Assembly (NCBI GenBank): GCA_016934985.1
Contig: JAFGRU010000027.1
Location: 20,697-84,696 of the forward strand
Source of the DNA: Deltaproteobacteria bacterium
GTDB taxonomy: Bacteria > Desulfobacterota > Desulfuromonadia > Desulfuromonadales > JAAYDE01
Length of the DNA: 64,000 nt
Reading direction: 5' to 3'
Shown here: positions 62,531 to 64,000 of the stretch, one piece after another
Layout of the letters: every line of letters begins with the position of its first letter
How positions within the stretch are numbered: position 1 is the first letter of the stretch
Made by a program: the position numbers and the translations under genes
The notes under the pieces: model-generated
Database searches by the model: none
The model's input: only the letters and a program-made list of their open reading frames with translations
Told to the model about the DNA's origin: nothing

Positions 62531-64000
62531 TCCTCTTTGCCCTTAAAAAGATTTTCCGTTTTCGATTTATCAACAGCTGGAGTTATATTTTGTTTTTTCT
62601 GCTTCTTTCTATGGCCGGCAAGAATTACTATCGGGTCGAACCCGCGCCATAAGGGCAGGGTTGACATCAAACCGGCTATCATCGACCCGGCCCGTAACAG
62701 ATAGGTGACAATGCCGACTGAGAAGGTCGCCATGGTTGCGGCGACGATCTTTGCTTTAACCTCTTCATCATGTTGTTTTGCCTTGAATGCCTCATCGATT
62801 TCCTTTTCAAACTGGTTGTAATCTTCATTAACAACAGTCTTTTTTATGTTGTTGGTCTCAAAAGGCGTTGATTTATTAGGCTCAAGTGTGTTTTGGGAAA
62901 CTTCGTGATTGAAATCCGGGTAATTGGTAGAAGTAATTTCTTTGAACAGGTTATTGTCAAAATAAATGTAAGAATGGGTATTTCCATGCCTTTTCGAATG
63001 GTCGTCTCCGCCATTTTCATTGCCCAGATAAATATTTTGTTCCGTTTCTTCAGCCTCCAAATCCTGGATTTGCACTATTGAATTGTCTGAGGCCTGTGAA
63101 ACCTTGTAAGGCGAATATTCTTCAACCATCGGCATCACTTCATGCTCGTAAGGATGGTCATATGCAAGTTTTTCTGCAATCCAAATATCGTTATCGCCAG
63201 TTTCGGATTTTACTGAAATCGCTTCCCAATCGGCCAAGCCCCCTCCATTGTCGTTGGCAACGGGATTGTCAGCTGGTGAATCAATTGCCGCAGGGGAGAC
63301 GCTAAGGGTGAAGTTCTGAGTATCGTTGACGGTTCCATCACTGGTCTGAAGGGTGATGTTGTGGTTGCCGACTTCCGAATTGCCCGGCATGCCGGAGAGT
63401 GTCGCGGTGCCATCGCCGTTGTCGGTGAAGGTTAACCAGCCAGGAAGCGTGGTGGCGGTGATAGTCAATCCATCGCCATCGACATCACTTGTGGAGATGC
63501 TGTAATTGTAGGCGATATCTTCGGTTGCCGTGGTAACGGCTACCGAATCAAAGGTCGGCGCATCATTGGCCGCGGTGTAGGTAATGGTTGCGGCCAGAGT
63601 ACTGGAATCGGCATGGCCATCATTGACAGTCACGTTGAAGGCCGGTGGCAATTCGTTTCCGTCATCGACAAACTGCACCATGCCGCCGGCAAGATCCGCG
63701 CTGGTAAAAGTGATGATGGCAACACCAACATTGCTGGAGAGCTGGAAGTAACCCCCAGAAATGGAGCTGACCGTATAAGTGAAGGCCGTATCGTCAGGAT
63801 CGGTGATGCCAAAGTTGGCGCCACCCAGGGTGACCGTTTCACCTTCGTTAATGGTCAGGCTGACGTTGTCGATAACCGGTGCGTCGTTGGTCGCTGTATA
63901 GGTGATGGTTGCGGCCAACGTGTTCGAATCACTGTCACCATCATTGACGGTTACGCTGAAAGCCGGCGCCGTCTCGTTTCCGTCGTCTACGAACTGTGCC
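62527..64000 (-). CDS. Cadherin-like/Ig-like repeat surface protein (N-terminal part outside the window)
   Basis: The frame stays open to base 64000, so only the C-terminal ~490 residues are seen. Residues near the window edge show at least two CSPG-type repeats (SLTINEGETVTLGG, FVDDGNELPPAFNVTVNDG), then a putative Ig domain (WLTFTDNGDGTATLSGMPG). After an acidic linker comes a hydrophobic segment (IVAATMATFSVGIVTYLLRA) and a Lys-rich tail. It is likely a large adhesin. The C-terminal helix suggests membrane attachment rather than a free secretion signal. It overlaps the signalling gene by 4 bases. Confidence 0.8.
   Translation of the reverse strand, partial: AQFVDDGNETAPAFSVTVNDGDSDSNTLAATITYTATNDAPVIDNVSLTINEGETVTLGGANFGITDPDDTAFTYTVSSISGGYFQLSSNVGVAIITFTSADLAGGMVQFVDDGNELPPAFNVTVNDGHADSSTLAATITYTAANDAPTFDSVAVTTATEDIAYNYSISTSDVDGDGLTITATTLPGWLTFTDNGDGTATLSGMPGNSEVGNHNITLQTSDGTVNDTQNFTLSVSPAAIDSPADNPVANDNGGGLADWEAISVKSETGDNDIWIAEKLAYDHPYEHEVMPMVEEYSPYKVSQASDNSIVQIQDLEAEETEQNIYLGNENGGDDHSKRHGNTHSYIYFDNNLFKEITSTNYPDFNHEVSQNTLEPNKSTPFETNNIKKTVVNEDYNQFEKEIDEAFKAKQHDEEVKAKIVAATMATFSVGIVTYLLRAGSMIAGLMSTLPLWRGFDPIVILAGHRKKQKKQNITPAVDKSKTENLFKGKEE

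Overview
The window looks like a chromosomal stretch from a Gram-negative, probably deltaproteobacterial (Desulfuromonadales/Desulfobacterota-type) bacterium. The grounds are a KpsC/KpsS capsule locus, a PagL-type outer-membrane deacylase, LolA-like, MMPL and TolC proteins, several B12-binding radical SAM enzymes, PA2779-family and SYLF proteins, and mixed ATG/GTG/TTG starts with moderate base composition. The lineage is an inference from gene content, not from a marker gene. No rRNA, tRNA or CRISPR was seen.

Region 1 (1-20131, + strand) is a surface-polysaccharide (group-2-like capsule) locus. It opens inside a KpsD-like export protein. Then come a methyltransferase/coiled-coil protein and a giant double glycosyltransferase that share an unusual WYL..YPDV repeat, an alpha/alpha-barrel protein, an IS3 OrfA remnant, small methyltransferases, a second double glycosyltransferase, a three-part methyltransferase fusion, a GT4-like enzyme and a GT29 (sialyltransferase-fold) enzyme with all three sialyl motifs. 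KpsC and KpsS close the locus. The part before about 10.7 kb is visibly more A+T-rich. A lone reverse-strand phosphotransferase (20282-21271) and a 0.75 kb gap separate it from region 2.

Region 2 (22049-53236, + strand) is a very large type II fatty acid/polyketide-like cluster. Its backbone matches the aryl polyene/flexirubin family: ketoreductase, ketosynthases, ACP, acyltransferase, AMP-ligase, tyrosine/phenylalanine ammonia-lyase, two hotdog dehydratases, LolA-like protein, MMPL exporter, DUF3261 lipoprotein, thioesterase and a Cys-less ketosynthase-like subunit. Nearly all genes overlap by 1-20 bp. It has unusual additions: a phytoene-desaturase-like flavoprotein, three consecutive B12-binding radical SAM enzymes, a GT2-DUF2062 protein, an LpxL-like acyltransferase, a second ACP-KS-CLF set, a PagL-like enzyme, and a HEAT/BtrH/ABC-transporter/ACP module followed by two lipoproteins. 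A convergent pair (FabH-like KAS III and a fourth radical SAM, 53289-55738) adjoins it. A plausible reading is an aromatic starter made from Tyr/Phe, extended and reduced on ACPs, modified by radical and flavin chemistry, attached to a lipid or sugar carrier and moved to the outer membrane. The product cannot be read from sequence.

Region 3 (55993-64000) holds a PA2779-family protein, tandem SYLF proteins, and a reverse-strand operon of a repeat adhesin (running off the window), a PAS-GGDEF-GGDEF-EAL protein and a TolC-family protein.

A family of roughly 144-bp mobile repeats (MITE-like) appears three times (40129, 51724, 57880). Two copies have terminal inverted repeats and 8-bp direct repeats, and both sit between genes of the biosynthetic cluster.
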